Positions 34,204-43,543 of a stretch of DNA of 64,000 nucleotides are shown here, piece after piece. Position 1 is the first letter of the stretch; the number at the start of each line of letters is the position of its first letter. The stretch lies in NCBI RefSeq assembly GCF_019336435.1, contig NZ_JAHWXQ010000001.1, forward strand, positions 496,001 through 560,000. The letters run 5' to 3'. A program made the position numbers and the translations under genes. The DNA is from Pontibacter populi (GTDB lineage Bacteria > Bacteroidota > Bacteroidia > Cytophagales > Hymenobacteraceae). The notes under the pieces were generated by a model. It saw only the letters and a program-made list of their open reading frames with translations, was not told the origin of the DNA and did no database searches.

Positions 34204-35778
34204 TTAGTAACCAGGGTTCTGTTGTGCTTTTAATACTGGGTTTGATGTTGTCTCAGATGTTGGTATTGGCCATAGGAAGCGGTCATCACCATAAGGTATT
34301 GCAGGAATACTGGTAAACAGTGCAGGTCTCACTTCACCGCTTGCAGCAACCCAATCTGTAGCCTTTACAGCTCCATAAGCAACTTTTGCAGGGATACCAG
34401 AAACACCAAATTCAGCATTCTTAGCTAATCTGTGAATATCCTTCCAGCGTAACCCTTCTGCCACAAATTCAATTCTGCGCTCATTAATGATAGCCTGAGT
34501 TAAGGCATCACCAACAAGTGCTAAATCAATCTGGCTTGTAGATCTGCCTCTTACAGCCTTATAAAGTGCAAGTGCTTCAACTGGCTGATTTAAACGGGAA
34601 TGCGCTTCTGCTTTGTTCAGTAACACTTCAGCATAACGAATAACCGGTGTATTATCAGACCAACCTGTCAGATCCTGGTATTTAGTGGTATACATTTCAC
34701 CTCCAAAAGCAGAAAGAGCAAGGTTTGTTCTTCTCTTATCATCTGTAGGCCAGAAAGTCTGGTTCCAGATAACAGGGCTTATTGCAACAAGAGCACGGTT
34801 CTTTCCTGAATACATGTTAGCCAAGGCAGCGTTTGTGCCAGGGTTATCATCTGTTGAATTCAGGATAGAGAAGATAGACTCGCTATTACCTTTGTTGCCA
34901 GTAAATGGACCTTCAGGAGTAGCTGTTAAAGCATAGCCACCAACAGGGCTAGTGAATGTAGTAGTACCGGTAACAATTTTATTTGCTTCAGTAACTACAC
35001 CACTCCAGTCTCTCATGTGCAGCTTTACTCTTGTTTTAAGCGCTATTGCAGCACCCTTAGAAGCTCTTGTTAAAGTTGCTGTAGTGATATTGTTTTCAGC
35101 AAAATCAAGATCCTCTAACAGGAAAGCATAACTTTCTTTAACAGTATGTCTGCCTTGTTTTTTAGCCTCCTCTATTCTGGTAGGATTATTAATGGCAGAT
35201 CTTCTGTAAGGCACACCTGCATGTGAAGCATCTGCGGTGTGATTGTATGGTCTTGCAAAGTGAGTTAGCAACTCGTGATGTGCCAACGCTCTTAAGAATC
35301 TGGCTTCACCTTCGTACGACTTTGCCTTCTCTGCTGAAATAATACCAGCAGCCGCAGCAGTTTGTACCCCTTCTATCATTATATTGGCTTTATTGATAAG
35401 GCCATATAATGTCTCCCACATATACACATTGTTTAGTGTAGTAGTAGCGTTAAATGTACTCTCGTACGAAAAAGCGTAAAATGCCGCAACGTTTAGCATG
35501 TCTTCGCCTCTTACATCACCCTGCTGAATTGAGGCTGCCCCAAATGGATATCCACGTTGAGCACCGCTATAAAAGCCAGTCTGTGCAGCATCGTAAACGC
35601 CAAGCATAGACAGTTCAATTCTTTCAGCAGTTTCAAAAGCTGAAGCTTCTGTGATACGATCTTTCGGCAGCAGATCCATAGTCTCCTTTTCGCAAGACGT
35701 CATCATAACTGATAGCGCCAGCGAAGGAGCAAGCAGCGCCAGTCGCAGTTTATTTTTCAGATAAAAAGTATTTTTCAT
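34204..35778 (-). CDS. SusD/RagB family outer-membrane lipoprotein (locus 1)
   Basis: A 524-residue surface lipoprotein of the SusD/RagB family. The lipobox is VMMTSC. The N-terminal SusD region begins DLLPKDRITEASAFETAER and the C-terminal block contains VIRYAEVLLNKAEAHSRL and IINERRIEFVAEGLRW, followed by NPVLKAQQNPGY; all are family-typical. It caps the TonB-dependent SusC barrel encoded 18 bp upstream and binds the imported nutrient. No glycoside hydrolase, sulfatase, peptidase or anti-sigma gene is adjacent, so the nutrient cannot be named. The codon pattern is rather uniform and CTATAG motifs are absent by eye. Confidence 0.95.
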   Translation of the reverse strand: MKNTFYLKNKLRLALLAPSLALSVMMTSCEKETMDLLPKDRITEASAFETAERIELSMLGVYDAAQTGFYSGAQRGYPFGAASIQQGDVRGEDMLNVAAFYAFSYESTFNATTTLNNVYMWETLYGLINKANIMIEGVQTAAAAGIISAEKAKSYEGEARFLRALAHHELLTHFARPYNHTADASHAGVPYRRSAINNPTRIEEAKKQGRHTVKESYAFLLEDLDFAENNITTATLTRASKGAAIALKTRVKLHMRDWSGVVTEANKIVTGTTTFTSPVGGYALTATPEGPFTGNKGNSESIFSILNSTDDNPGTNAALANMYSGKNRALVAISPVIWNQTFWPTDDKRRTNLALSAFGGEMYTTKYQDLTGWSDNTPVIRYAEVLLNKAEAHSRLNQPVEALALYKAVRGRSTSQIDLALVGDALTQAIINERRIEFVAEGLRWKDIHRLAKNAEFGVSGIPAKVAYGAVKATDWVAASGEVRPALFTSIPAIPYGDDRFLWPIPTSETTSNPVLKAQQNPGY

Positions 35779-35796
35779 CGTAATTAAATTAATATT

Positions 35797-38700
35797 TTAG
35801 AAACCAAGGTTTAATCCTACTAGAACAACACGCTGCTGAGGGTTTGCATTAAAGTCAACACCTGTTGAAGTGAAGATTTCTGGATCTAGCCCCTTGTAAC
35901 CTGTAATGGTAAATGCATTCTGCATCTGCGCATATACTCTTAAACGCTGTATTTTCACTCTATCAGTCAGAGCAGATGGAAGTGTATAACCAAGAGCAAG
36001 ATTGCTTACTTTCAGGAAGTCTCCATCTTCAACGAAACGGGTTGTAGATTGTCCGTCTGCGTTGGCTGCTACGCCTCTACCCTGGTATAGACGAGGGGTT
36101 ACCCCATCACCAGGTTTTTCCGGGCTCTGCCATCTGCCTAAGATCTCAGTACCATTGTTCTCAAAAGTCTGGTTTAATAAATCCTGACGAGTACGGTTCA
36201 TGATCTTATTACCACCTGAGTAGCGTAAGAATACATTCAGGTCGAAATTGCCATACTTAAAGTTATTATCAAGTCCGCCAAACCACTTTGGCAGTGCACT
36301 ACCTAGCACAACTTTGTCATCGTTCGTAAGTGTTCTTGATAGCTTCTGAACCTCAGCCTTCTCTGCAGGAGTAGTAAACGCCAGGTTGTTAGGGTTAGCA
36401 GGGTCATATACATAATATCCTGACAAACCAGTCTGAAGGCTCGACTGAACAAGGCTACCATCCGCTTTTCTATAGATTGGGTTACCATTTGCCTTGTTTA
36501 CACCTTCGTAAACATAACCATAGATCGCGTTGAATGACTCACCAACTCTATTGATTGTGTAATCACCAATGATATCCTGGTTATTTACCAATGCTGTAAC
36601 CTCATTGTTCTGCGTTGAGAAGTTCAGGTTGGCATTCCATGTGAAGTTTGATTTTTCAATAATAGATCCGTTAACAGAGAACTCCAGACCATCGTTTTTC
36701 ATTGAACCGATGTTCATGTAGATCAGGTTACCAGGTAGACCAAGTGATGGTGGTTGAGGCGCCGCCAATACAACGTCTTTGTTATCTTTTCTCCAGTAAG
36801 CAGCTTCAAAGTTTAAGCGGCCATTGAAAAATCCAAGATCAATTCCTACATCGGAGATCTTTTGTGTTTCCCAGCTCAATTCATCGTTACCAGTGTTACT
36901 GTACGATATACCACTAGCACCACCATAAGGTCTAGGAGCAAACGAACCTAAATAAGGGAAGTTACCACCTACGATGCTTGAGTTACCAACTTCTGCATAG
37001 CTACCTCTGAACCTTAAGTCAGAAACGATGTTTGCGATCGCTGAACCTTTGAAGAAATCTTCTTCAGAAACTCTCCAGGCAGCAGATACGCCCGGGAAAT
37101 AACCCCAGCGATTGTTCGGAGACAGTTTTGACAAACCATCTGCTCTAAGAGAACCTCCGATATAATATTTTCCTTTGTAGTTATAGTTGATACGACCTAA
37201 ATAAGAAGAAAGGCCACTTTCACCAATACCACCAGAAATGTCTTTATTTGCTAAAGTACCGCTAACGATATTTTCTTTAAATAAGCGATCAGAGATCCCG
37301 CTACCAAAGGCATTGAAATAAGTTGATTTTGTTTTGTTATACTCTGCTACAGCTGTCACATCAATGTTATGCATATCATTGAATGATTTGTTGTAAGAAA
37401 GTATGTTTTGCCAGTTCCAGGTGCTGTAAGGAGAGTAATACTGATCGATATAACCATTTAATCCTCTACCGTCACCATGGCGAGGGTCCATATAACCGTA
37501 GTCTTCGCTCAGGGCTAAGTCAACACCTAGTGAAGTTCTTAAGTTAAGGCCTTCAATTATTTTGAAGTCTAAGAATGTGTTACCATTCGCGCGATAGCTT
37601 GCGGCTCTACGGATATTCTCTTTTAAGCTGAAAACAATGTTTGGCGTATTGTTATTGATGTGGATCAAGTTTGCACCTCTACCTAAGGCAGCAAGGTTTT
37701 TATCATCAATATTGTAACCAGTTTCATCAGCAGCATCATACACTGCAACGTTTGGCAACATGCGTATTACAGCAAATGTATTACCACCTAAGCTGTTAGA
37801 ACCTGTTGACACACCGTTATTCAACTGATGCGTTAAACCTATATTTACACCAAAAGTAATGCGCTCAGAAACTTTCTGATCTAAGTTAGCTCTTAAAGAG
37901 TAGCGTTTCAGGTCGTTGGCAATAGCAATACCTTGCTGATCTGTATAACCCAGAGAGAAATAATATTTGCTACGGTCAGTACCAGCAGATGCTGAAATAC
38001 TGTGGTTTTGCTGGAAGCCTGTTCTATAAACATAGTCATTCCAGTTTGTATTCGTATTATTTTTATCCATGAATGCCTGAGGAGCATTTCCTGCATTTGT
38101 ATACTTTTCGTTTGCGATTTCTACAAATTGCTCAGCATTTAGTAAATCATGCAGTTTTACAGCCTTAGACCAGCCCGTATACATATCGTAATTTACTTTT
38201 ACCTGTCCTTTTTTACCTTTTTTGGTTGTAACCAGGATTACACCATTAGACGCACGAGAACCGTAAATAGCTGTAGCTGCACCATCTTTCAATATCTCAA
38301 ATGATTCAATATCATTTGGGTTGATATCGCCAAGTGCATTTGAAGAAGCATAAACGCCGGTATTACCACTAAGAGCTGGTACGCCATCAATAACTACTAA
38401 AGGGGAGTTACTACCAGATATAGAGTTTGTTCCTCTAATACGAATTACCGGAGGTGCTCCTAATATACCTGATGGTTGCTGCACAACTACACCAGATGCA
38501 CGGCCTGCAAGTTGCTGGTCAAAGCTTGGAGTTGCCAGGTTAGCAATTTCAGCTCCCTTAACCTTTGAAATTGAGCTTGTTACATCCTTTTTTAACTGAG
38601 TACCATAACCAACAACAACAACCTCTTCCAGTTGCTTGCTATCTACAGCTAGTGTTGCGTTAATGGTAGTTGCACTACCAATTGCTTTCTCAACAGTGGT

Positions 38701-38937
38701 GTAACCTATAAAGCGGAAAACAAGTGTTTGAGCGCCTTCAGGCACATTAAGCGTATAGGATCCATCTGCAGTTGTTGCTGTACCAACCGATGTGCCCTTA
38801 ACAATAACTGCCACTCCGGGCAATCCTAAAGAGGTACTCTGGTCAGTAACTGTACCAGACACAGTTCTACTTTGAGCAACTGCCTGGTTGAGCAGTGTTA
38901 GCGTCAAAATAAAACTCATGAGTAATAGTTTTCTCAT
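35797..38937 (-). CDS. SusC/RagA family TonB-linked outer-membrane transporter (locus 1)
   Basis: A 1046-residue outer-membrane importer. Signal peptide MRKLLLMSFILTLTLLNQAVA is followed by a carboxypeptidase-regulatory-like domain (SGTVTDQSTSLGLPGVAVIV), the TonB-box/plug start EEVVVVGYGTQLKKDVT and the SusC signature SPLVVIDGVP and RASNGVILVTTKKGK. The barrel ends FNANPQQRVVLVGLNLGF. With the SusD-like protein it forms a pedal-bin complex that pulls a bound oligomer across the outer membrane using TonB energy. It is the first gene of its transcription unit and has a long, AT-rich upstream region of about 1.1 kb. The substrate is unknown. Confidence 0.96.
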   Translation of the reverse strand: MRKLLLMSFILTLTLLNQAVAQSRTVSGTVTDQSTSLGLPGVAVIVKGTSVGTATTADGSYTLNVPEGAQTLVFRFIGYTTVEKAIGSATTINATLAVDSKQLEEVVVVGYGTQLKKDVTSSISKVKGAEIANLATPSFDQQLAGRASGVVVQQPSGILGAPPVIRIRGTNSISGSNSPLVVIDGVPALSGNTGVYASSNALGDINPNDIESFEILKDGAATAIYGSRASNGVILVTTKKGKKGQVKVNYDMYTGWSKAVKLHDLLNAEQFVEIANEKYTNAGNAPQAFMDKNNTNTNWNDYVYRTGFQQNHSISASAGTDRSKYYFSLGYTDQQGIAIANDLKRYSLRANLDQKVSERITFGVNIGLTHQLNNGVSTGSNSLGGNTFAVIRMLPNVAVYDAADETGYNIDDKNLAALGRGANLIHINNNTPNIVFSLKENIRRAASYRANGNTFLDFKIIEGLNLRTSLGVDLALSEDYGYMDPRHGDGRGLNGYIDQYYSPYSTWNWQNILSYNKSFNDMHNIDVTAVAEYNKTKSTYFNAFGSGISDRLFKENIVSGTLANKDISGGIGESGLSSYLGRINYNYKGKYYIGGSLRADGLSKLSPNNRWGYFPGVSAAWRVSEEDFFKGSAIANIVSDLRFRGSYAEVGNSSIVGGNFPYLGSFAPRPYGGASGISYSNTGNDELSWETQKISDVGIDLGFFNGRLNFEAAYWRKDNKDVVLAAPQPPSLGLPGNLIYMNIGSMKNDGLEFSVNGSIIEKSNFTWNANLNFSTQNNEVTALVNNQDIIGDYTINRVGESFNAIYGYVYEGVNKANGNPIYRKADGSLVQSSLQTGLSGYYVYDPANPNNLAFTTPAEKAEVQKLSRTLTNDDKVVLGSALPKWFGGLDNNFKYGNFDLNVFLRYSGGNKIMNRTRQDLLNQTFENNGTEILGRWQSPEKPGDGVTPRLYQGRGVAANADGQSTTRFVEDGDFLKVSNLALGYTLPSALTDRVKIQRLRVYAQMQNAFTITGYKGLDPEIFTSTGVDFNANPQQRVVLVGLNLGF

Positions 38938-39232
38938 TTAGTGTTTAATTTTAAAGTGAATAATAAAAAGGTTAGTTAGTAATTGTGTTAAGATTTTTAT
39001 TAAAAGTATAGACAATACAATACCTGAGCACCTTTTTTGAAGGCACTAAACATTAATGTAACTGCTAGCAATCTGATGCATTACATCACACTGCCGTGTT
39101 ATAGAATAAATTTATGAAGAGGTATGATGATTGCTTTACAATAGCAAATACATCATTTGTTACAGAGTTGTATTTGGAGCATTATTTTTCTTAATCACTT
39201 ACTTTCATCGGGCGATAAAACTCCAAAACTTT

Positions 39233-39247
39233 GTCAATAATATTGAC
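39233..39247. promoter_or_regulatory. Perfect dyad GTCAATAATATTGAC, possible operator
   Basis: A 15-bp perfect palindrome (7-bp arms, single central base) about 300 bp upstream of the SusC-like gene of locus 1. A regulator-binding role is a guess from symmetry and position. Confidence 0.3.
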
Positions 39248-39507
39248 GATTTAATTGATAAGCAACTGTTAAGCAAAAAATATTTTCTCGACGAACAGAT
39301 AAATTTTATCTACTAAATCAGTGTTATAACACACAAACAACTATTTATTCCTCCTATTATTAAGAAATGCACCTACTATAGACCCAGAATAACAGCACTT
39401 AAAACCTATTAATAATTATAACCGAAATAACAGTATATCTTAAAATAAACACCTGTAACATTAATAAATTATTATCTGGCTGAACGCTGCGAACTACATT
39501 CTTGAAA

Positions 39508-39524
39508 CTTCACAATCTGTGAAG
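39508..39524. promoter_or_regulatory. Dyad CTTCAC-N5-GTGAAG, possible operator
   Basis: A 17-bp inverted repeat with 6-bp arms in the same spacer, next to the start of a degraded frame on the minus strand. It could be an operator or part of a small hairpin. Confidence 0.28.
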
Positions 39525-39531
39525 TGATCGC

Positions 39532-39780
39532 TTACCAGATAGGGACACTTTTATTTACCAGTATTCTTAGATAGTGTATGGAGTCGTCGTTAAAAATAGA
39601 TTCTGTTACTTTAACACCCCACTTTTCGCGCCTGATAAAGAGCGCAAGATAGAGACAGTTGATGCTCCAAAAGCCCAGTGCTCTTTCATTAGGTCTGTTC
39701 GGGTTTGAAAAGTCGAGAGCGATAGATTCAGAAGATGATAAAAAGAACAATGTACTCGCTTTGCTTTCTAAAGTCAGACC
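39532..39780 (-). pseudogene. Possible gene remnant, 83 codons, protein-like
   Basis: An open minus-strand frame bounded by stops, without a good ATG. It reads like the end of a real globular protein, with segments LDFSNPNRPNERALGFWSIN, CLYLALFIRREKWGVKV and SIHYLRILVNKSVPIW. The composition is less AT-rich than the surrounding spacer. It is far shorter than a normal gene and has no ribosome-binding context, so a decayed gene end or a translocated fragment is the best reading. I do not recognise the family. It may still be a chance frame. Confidence 0.35.
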
Positions 39781-40002
39781 CTATATTACACATCTATCAC
39801 ATTACGGAAACAAAGGCTAATTCGGGGCTGGACTGTACAAGTAAAGTTTGCAGAAAATACCTGGGACCTCTTTAACTCGTAACAACTTCGCTTCATTTAT
39901 TCTTGTCTATAATCCTACTGCCCTGGCAACAACATACTGCAACATAAAACTGGGAAGAAAGCTCCTGACCTGTAATTGCTTTCAGCTAATATTGAAGAAG
40001 AA

Positions 40003-40032
40003 AAAAAGCTATTGAGCTCAATAGGCTTTTAA
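40003..40032 (-). terminator. Terminator after the 241-aa gene
   Basis: An A-rich hairpin, AAAAGCTATTGAG with CTCAATAGGCTTTT (one bulge), followed on the minus strand by a T-run. It is 64 bp past the stop of the upstream minus-strand gene. Confidence 0.7.
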
Positions 40033-40096
40033 AGCAAAAAGCTTTTCCTTAAAAGGGCAAATACTATACAACCCGTGCCAGAGTAACAAACTTTGA

Positions 40097-40822
40097 CTAT
40101 AACGAACTATAGAATTCTAAAATGGCAATGGCGTCTTCTTTCTTATTCAGTTTCAGTTTTTTGGCTTTGGCATACGCCTTTACCCGATCAGCTTTATTCC
40201 CGAAAACAGAATAACTATCTTTCTCCAGTTCTGTAAGGTCGTTACCTCTTGCCAGGAATAACTTTTCTTTTTTTACCAGTTTATCTGTTTTGCTGCCCAC
40301 ATCAAACTGCGGCGAATAATCCGATCGCTTTAAATGTAACTCTGTGCGCATAAGCAGGTTTAAATCCGGGGAGGTTGCAAGCACTTTATAAAAAGTAGTA
40401 TGTAACCCGGCTGCCACATCAGTATTGCTACCACTTACATAGAGAGCTTTTTTTGTTGGCTCCTGCAGCTCGAATTGCTTAATATACCGCCCCATCAGGG
40501 TTTTAACGCCATCTGCTGTATTTATTTCCATCACATCGTTTTTGATGTCATACTTCAGCTGTGCGTCCTGCAACACGTGTCCCGAGGAGGTATAAAGCGT
40601 TCCGGTAGTCCAGTTATCGTTAAGGTAAACTGTGCCTTCAGCATTTGCTACTCTAGTGTTTATCTCTCTTATGTTATCATAATTAACAATGGCAAACTGC
40701 TGATTATGGAAATATTCTCCGGGTGGCAAAGCTAACCGTTCTCCACGCTGTGCAGAAGCTGTGCCTATAGCGCAAACTATACTTAGCAATATAAGGCCGG
40801 GTAAAAGTTTTATAGTTCTCAT
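40097..40822 (-). CDS. Hypothetical exported protein, 241 aa
   Basis: An exported protein with signal peptide MRTIKLLPGLILLSIVCAIGTASA. The open frame reaches back to 40861, but those 13 codons overlap the terminator of the upstream gene, so ATG 40822 is chosen. The mature part includes NDNWTTGTLYTSSGHVLQDAQ and KYDIKNDVMEINTADGVKTL, a beta-rich pattern seen in uncharacterised Bacteroidota periplasmic proteins. The C-terminus is Lys-rich (VKAYAKAKKLKLNKKEDAI). No catalytic motif is visible and the function is unknown. It lies downstream of SusCD locus 2, but a terminator separates them. Confidence 0.72.
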   Translation of the reverse strand: MRTIKLLPGLILLSIVCAIGTASAQRGERLALPPGEYFHNQQFAIVNYDNIREINTRVANAEGTVYLNDNWTTGTLYTSSGHVLQDAQLKYDIKNDVMEINTADGVKTLMGRYIKQFELQEPTKKALYVSGSNTDVAAGLHTTFYKVLATSPDLNLLMRTELHLKRSDYSPQFDVGSKTDKLVKKEKLFLARGNDLTELEKDSYSVFGNKADRVKAYAKAKKLKLNKKEDAIAILEFYSSL

Positions 40823-40848
40823 AGGGTAATCTGTGGTTATAAAGTATA

Positions 40849-40878
40849 AAAAAAGGGGCAAAACGCCCCCTCTTTTAG
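40849..40878 (-). terminator. Terminator of the second SusCD locus
   Basis: A stem GGGGGCG-TTTT-GCCCC preceded by As and followed by at least seven Ts on the minus strand, 14 bp past the last gene of the locus. Confidence 0.88.
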
Positions 40879-40891
40879 AAAGACTTTTCTG

Positions 40892-41404
40892 TTAAAATTC
40901 ATCTTCCAGGAAACCGGTACGCCTGTGACCCGAAACAACGTAGGTTAATCCGGTATCATCGTCGCCAAAAGCAACTTCAAAATAGATGCTGTCCGTCTTT
41001 ACTCCTGTTCTGGATTCTCCGCCTCCAATAATGATCTTGCCATTATTAATAATTACTCCATTGGAGTCGTAGTATAAATTATCACCGTTCGGCGCTGAGA
41101 AAGTTCTTTCAGCTTTATTCACACCTACTATTGTTTTATATTCCCAGAAATTACCAAGGTCATCTACTATCATAGAGTCAACTGTATTTCCGGAAGTATT
41201 GTAAGTTATTAATGGTGAATAACCTACCCCATACACATCAACCAGGTCTCCGGTTCCTGATGTATCTGCCTTATAGGTTACATACCATTCGCCAGCCATA
41301 TCACCAATGGCGGTCATTTCTATTTCCGGATCATCCCTTTCGCAGGAACTGAGTGCACCAAGCAGAAAGAGCAGTGCTATAATATATGTATATCTGTTTT
41401 TCAT
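40892..41404 (-). CDS. Lipid-binding putative hydrolase-like lipoprotein
   Basis: A 170-residue lipoprotein with lipobox GALSSC and the mature start ERDDPEIEMTAIGDMAGEWYVTY. The GEWYVTY start, the beta-rich body and its place at the end of a SusCD operon fit the Bacteroidota family annotated as lipid-binding putative hydrolase (lipocalin-like fold). The longer frame from 41428 would overlap the previous gene, while MKNRYTY at 41404 gives a normal signal peptide and a 10-bp gap. No catalytic residues are obvious, so ligand binding is more likely than catalysis. Cotranscribed with the genes upstream. Confidence 0.7.
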   Translation of the reverse strand: MKNRYTYIIALLFLLGALSSCERDDPEIEMTAIGDMAGEWYVTYKADTSGTGDLVDVYGVGYSPLITYNTSGNTVDSMIVDDLGNFWEYKTIVGVNKAERTFSAPNGDNLYYDSNGVIINNGKIIIGGGESRTGVKTDSIYFEVAFGDDDTGLTYVVSGHRRTGFLEDEF

Positions 41405-41414
41405 AACATTATCC

Positions 41415-42062
41415 TTAAAGTCTTTCAAAAGTTCGCAGAGCAGTACCGTACCCAGGGTTTATTACAACCCAGCTATATTGGCTAGCCGAATTGCCTACCG
41501 GCACATAAGATCCATCCTCAATAGAGAATACCCCCCCACCTGCAACTTCTTGTGCTGGCGCGACCAACGTAGTTCCTTCAGTATTGAAGAAATGAATGGT
41601 TGTGGATGGCCCCGGCACTGCTACACCGCCAACGTTGTCGGTGGTGTAATGGCCGGGCCCAAGCTTTATAACTGTAGATACACCAAGTGCACCAGCAGTT
41701 CTCTGGTACATCCCACTCAGGTCTACATCAGTTACAGCAGAATCTATAACCCCTATATATCTGCTGACAGATACTGTGAAACCATCTTTGTTGGTAGCCG
41801 AGTAAGTTATAGTATAAACGCCTGGCGTACTGGTATCAACAGAGCCCACTGTTGTAATCTCAGAAGGTTCTCCAGCTTCGGTGGCTGTTACAGCTGAATC
41901 AGTGTAAGTATCTCCGACAAAAACAGTCTGAAACTGTTCTCCTTCCATTTCAAACACAGGATAAAACGTGATAGTGGAGATATCTTCTGTATCCTTATCG
42001 CAGCTTACAAACAGGCACGCTGCAAAAAGTGCAAAAAAGTATAATATCTTATTTCTTTTCAT
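41415..42062 (-). CDS. DUF5011-type surface lipoprotein
   Basis: A 215-residue lipoprotein with signal MKRNKILYFFALFAACLFVSC. Residues about 45-105 make a DUF5011 Ig-like domain, with the block TSTPGVYTITYSATNKDGF as the clearest match. The C-terminal half (SGMYQRTAGALGVSTVIKLG) is a separate beta-rich domain ending in GYGTALRTFERL. Such proteins commonly accompany SusD-like proteins and may act as surface glycan- or protein-binding partners. It sits between the SusD-like gene and the lipid-binding-like lipoprotein with short spacers, so it is part of the same operon. Confidence 0.78.
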   Translation of the reverse strand: MKRNKILYFFALFAACLFVSCDKDTEDISTITFYPVFEMEGEQFQTVFVGDTYTDSAVTATEAGEPSEITTVGSVDTSTPGVYTITYSATNKDGFTVSVSRYIGVIDSAVTDVDLSGMYQRTAGALGVSTVIKLGPGHYTTDNVGGVAVPGPSTTIHFFNTEGTTLVAPAQEVAGGGVFSIEDGSYVPVGNSASQYSWVVINPGYGTALRTFERL

Positions 42063-42088
42063 GATTTCTAAGATTTAGATCTTTACAA

Positions 42089-43531
42089 CTATTTAATATC
42101 CCACCAGATCGGCGTTGTAATTGGTACAGGCGTCTGCGGTGCGTTCGGGTTACGCTGCGACACAATGTTCGGCAACGGAAGCCGTTTAGCAAATACACCA
42201 CCAGTTACACCTTCTACCGGGTAATCAAAGAAATCAGGATATCCTGTTCTGAGCTGTTCAAAATAAGCTTCCAGGCCTTGGTAAGTGCCAGCCAGTGCAA
42301 CCCACTTTTGGGTAATGATAGCCTTTAACTGCTCTTCAAAACCACCTCCCGGAAAAGGATATCTGCCCCCTCTATCAACACCTAATTGCGCAAAAGAGGC
42401 ATCTACACCTGCATTATAAAGTGCTGCCGCATCTCCGGTTCCCCATCCTCTAAGTACAGCCTCTGCCTGCAAAAAGTAACTCTCAGCTTCTGATATAAAA
42501 TAAACAGGAGCGTCCGGCTCTATTAAAGCTCTGGAAACTGATAAAGGGTCCAGTTGTGCTGTTGTTGCATTAAATGTACCCTGTTGCTGCCCTTTATAGC
42601 CACCTGATGTCGCTTCCCGGTAAAGTGCCTGTAATCTGGGGTCGGTATTCTCTTCCAGGAATTCAAAAAGCGTAAGACTTGCTTTCAGGTTTTGGTTTGT
42701 GTTAAGCGCAGTACTTTGGTCCATTTCATATAGTGGATTCCTTCTGCTGGTAACATCCTCAAATATGTCCACGTTGGCAGATGTATCTAAAAACTCAGCT
42801 CCGGCAGCATACATTTCCTCAATACCGGCCTGTGCTACATCAGGGCGTGCTTCTGACTGGCGAATGAATATTTTAAGTTTAAGCGTATTTGCAAAACGTA
42901 CCCATTGTTCCATATCGCCACCAAAAACAACATCGTTTTCTGACAGGCCTGAACTGGCGCTTCCTTCAGGAATTTCCTGCGCCAGTGCAAAGTTTATTCT
43001 GGCTATCAGAGTGTCATATACCTCTGGTCCGGGCCTGAAAACCGGATTAACATTGCCCTGATTCCCTTGCAGGGCTTCATCAATAGAAATATCTCCATAC
43101 AAATCTGTAAGTACCTGGTAAGTGTAAGACTGCATAACGGTAGCCATAAGGTAGGCATCCCACTGGCCTGCAGTGCGCGACCTGTCTCTGATTACCTGAT
43201 AGTCGTTTAAGGCTCCTGAGTACAACTCTGTATACCTGCCGGCAAACGTCGTATTGGTAGAGATAATGTTGTAAGAATCTATATCCTTGTACTGGTTAGA
43301 AGCATTGTTTTGTGTATAATACTGTGACCATAACCCGCCAAGGATAGCATATTGCCCGCCAACTGTACCAGCTGTTGAAATTACCGCAGCCGGAAATAAC
43401 AGCTCTACTGGTGCGTTGATAGGGTTATTCGGGTCAGTGTTCACATCCAGAAAATCATCGCAGGAGGTCGTAGCGAACAGCATTGCCATGATAGCTCCGA
43501 TATATTTGATTGCTCTTTTCATGTTCTTCAA
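42089..43531 (-). CDS. SusD-like outer-membrane lipoprotein (locus 2, SusD_2 type)
   Basis: A 480-residue lipoprotein with lipobox FATTSC and the typical start DDFLDVNTDPNNPINAPVELL. This opening, with LGGLWSQYYTQNNASNQYKD, marks the SusD_2 / starch-binding-associated subfamily rather than the classic SusD of locus 1. Further family blocks are YFISEAESYFLQAEAVLRGW and ITQKWVALAGTYQGLEAYFE. It forms the surface lid of the SusC-like importer encoded 12 bp upstream. The ligand is unknown. An alternative start three codons inside (MKRAIK) is equally possible. Confidence 0.93.
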   Translation of the reverse strand: MKNMKRAIKYIGAIMAMLFATTSCDDFLDVNTDPNNPINAPVELLFPAAVISTAGTVGGQYAILGGLWSQYYTQNNASNQYKDIDSYNIISTNTTFAGRYTELYSGALNDYQVIRDRSRTAGQWDAYLMATVMQSYTYQVLTDLYGDISIDEALQGNQGNVNPVFRPGPEVYDTLIARINFALAQEIPEGSASSGLSENDVVFGGDMEQWVRFANTLKLKIFIRQSEARPDVAQAGIEEMYAAGAEFLDTSANVDIFEDVTSRRNPLYEMDQSTALNTNQNLKASLTLFEFLEENTDPRLQALYREATSGGYKGQQQGTFNATTAQLDPLSVSRALIEPDAPVYFISEAESYFLQAEAVLRGWGTGDAAALYNAGVDASFAQLGVDRGGRYPFPGGGFEEQLKAIITQKWVALAGTYQGLEAYFEQLRTGYPDFFDYPVEGVTGGVFAKRLPLPNIVSQRNPNAPQTPVPITTPIWWDIK

Positions 43532-43543
43532 TTTTAACTGTTC

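Larger units (their letters stand above)
38938..40002. other. Long AT-rich spacer upstream of SusCD locus 1
   Basis: About 1.06 kb without a full-length gene. It carries two dyads that could be operators (39233-39247 and 39508-39524) and a protein-like frame that looks like a gene remnant (39532-39780). The first 600 bp are very AT-rich. I see no TAnnTTTG promoter on the minus strand close to the SusC start. Confidence 0.5.

Noticed and set aside
39131..39316. A 61-codon plus-strand frame in the AT-rich spacer
   Set aside because: It is low-complexity and AT-rich, and has no family likeness; a chance frame is more likely.
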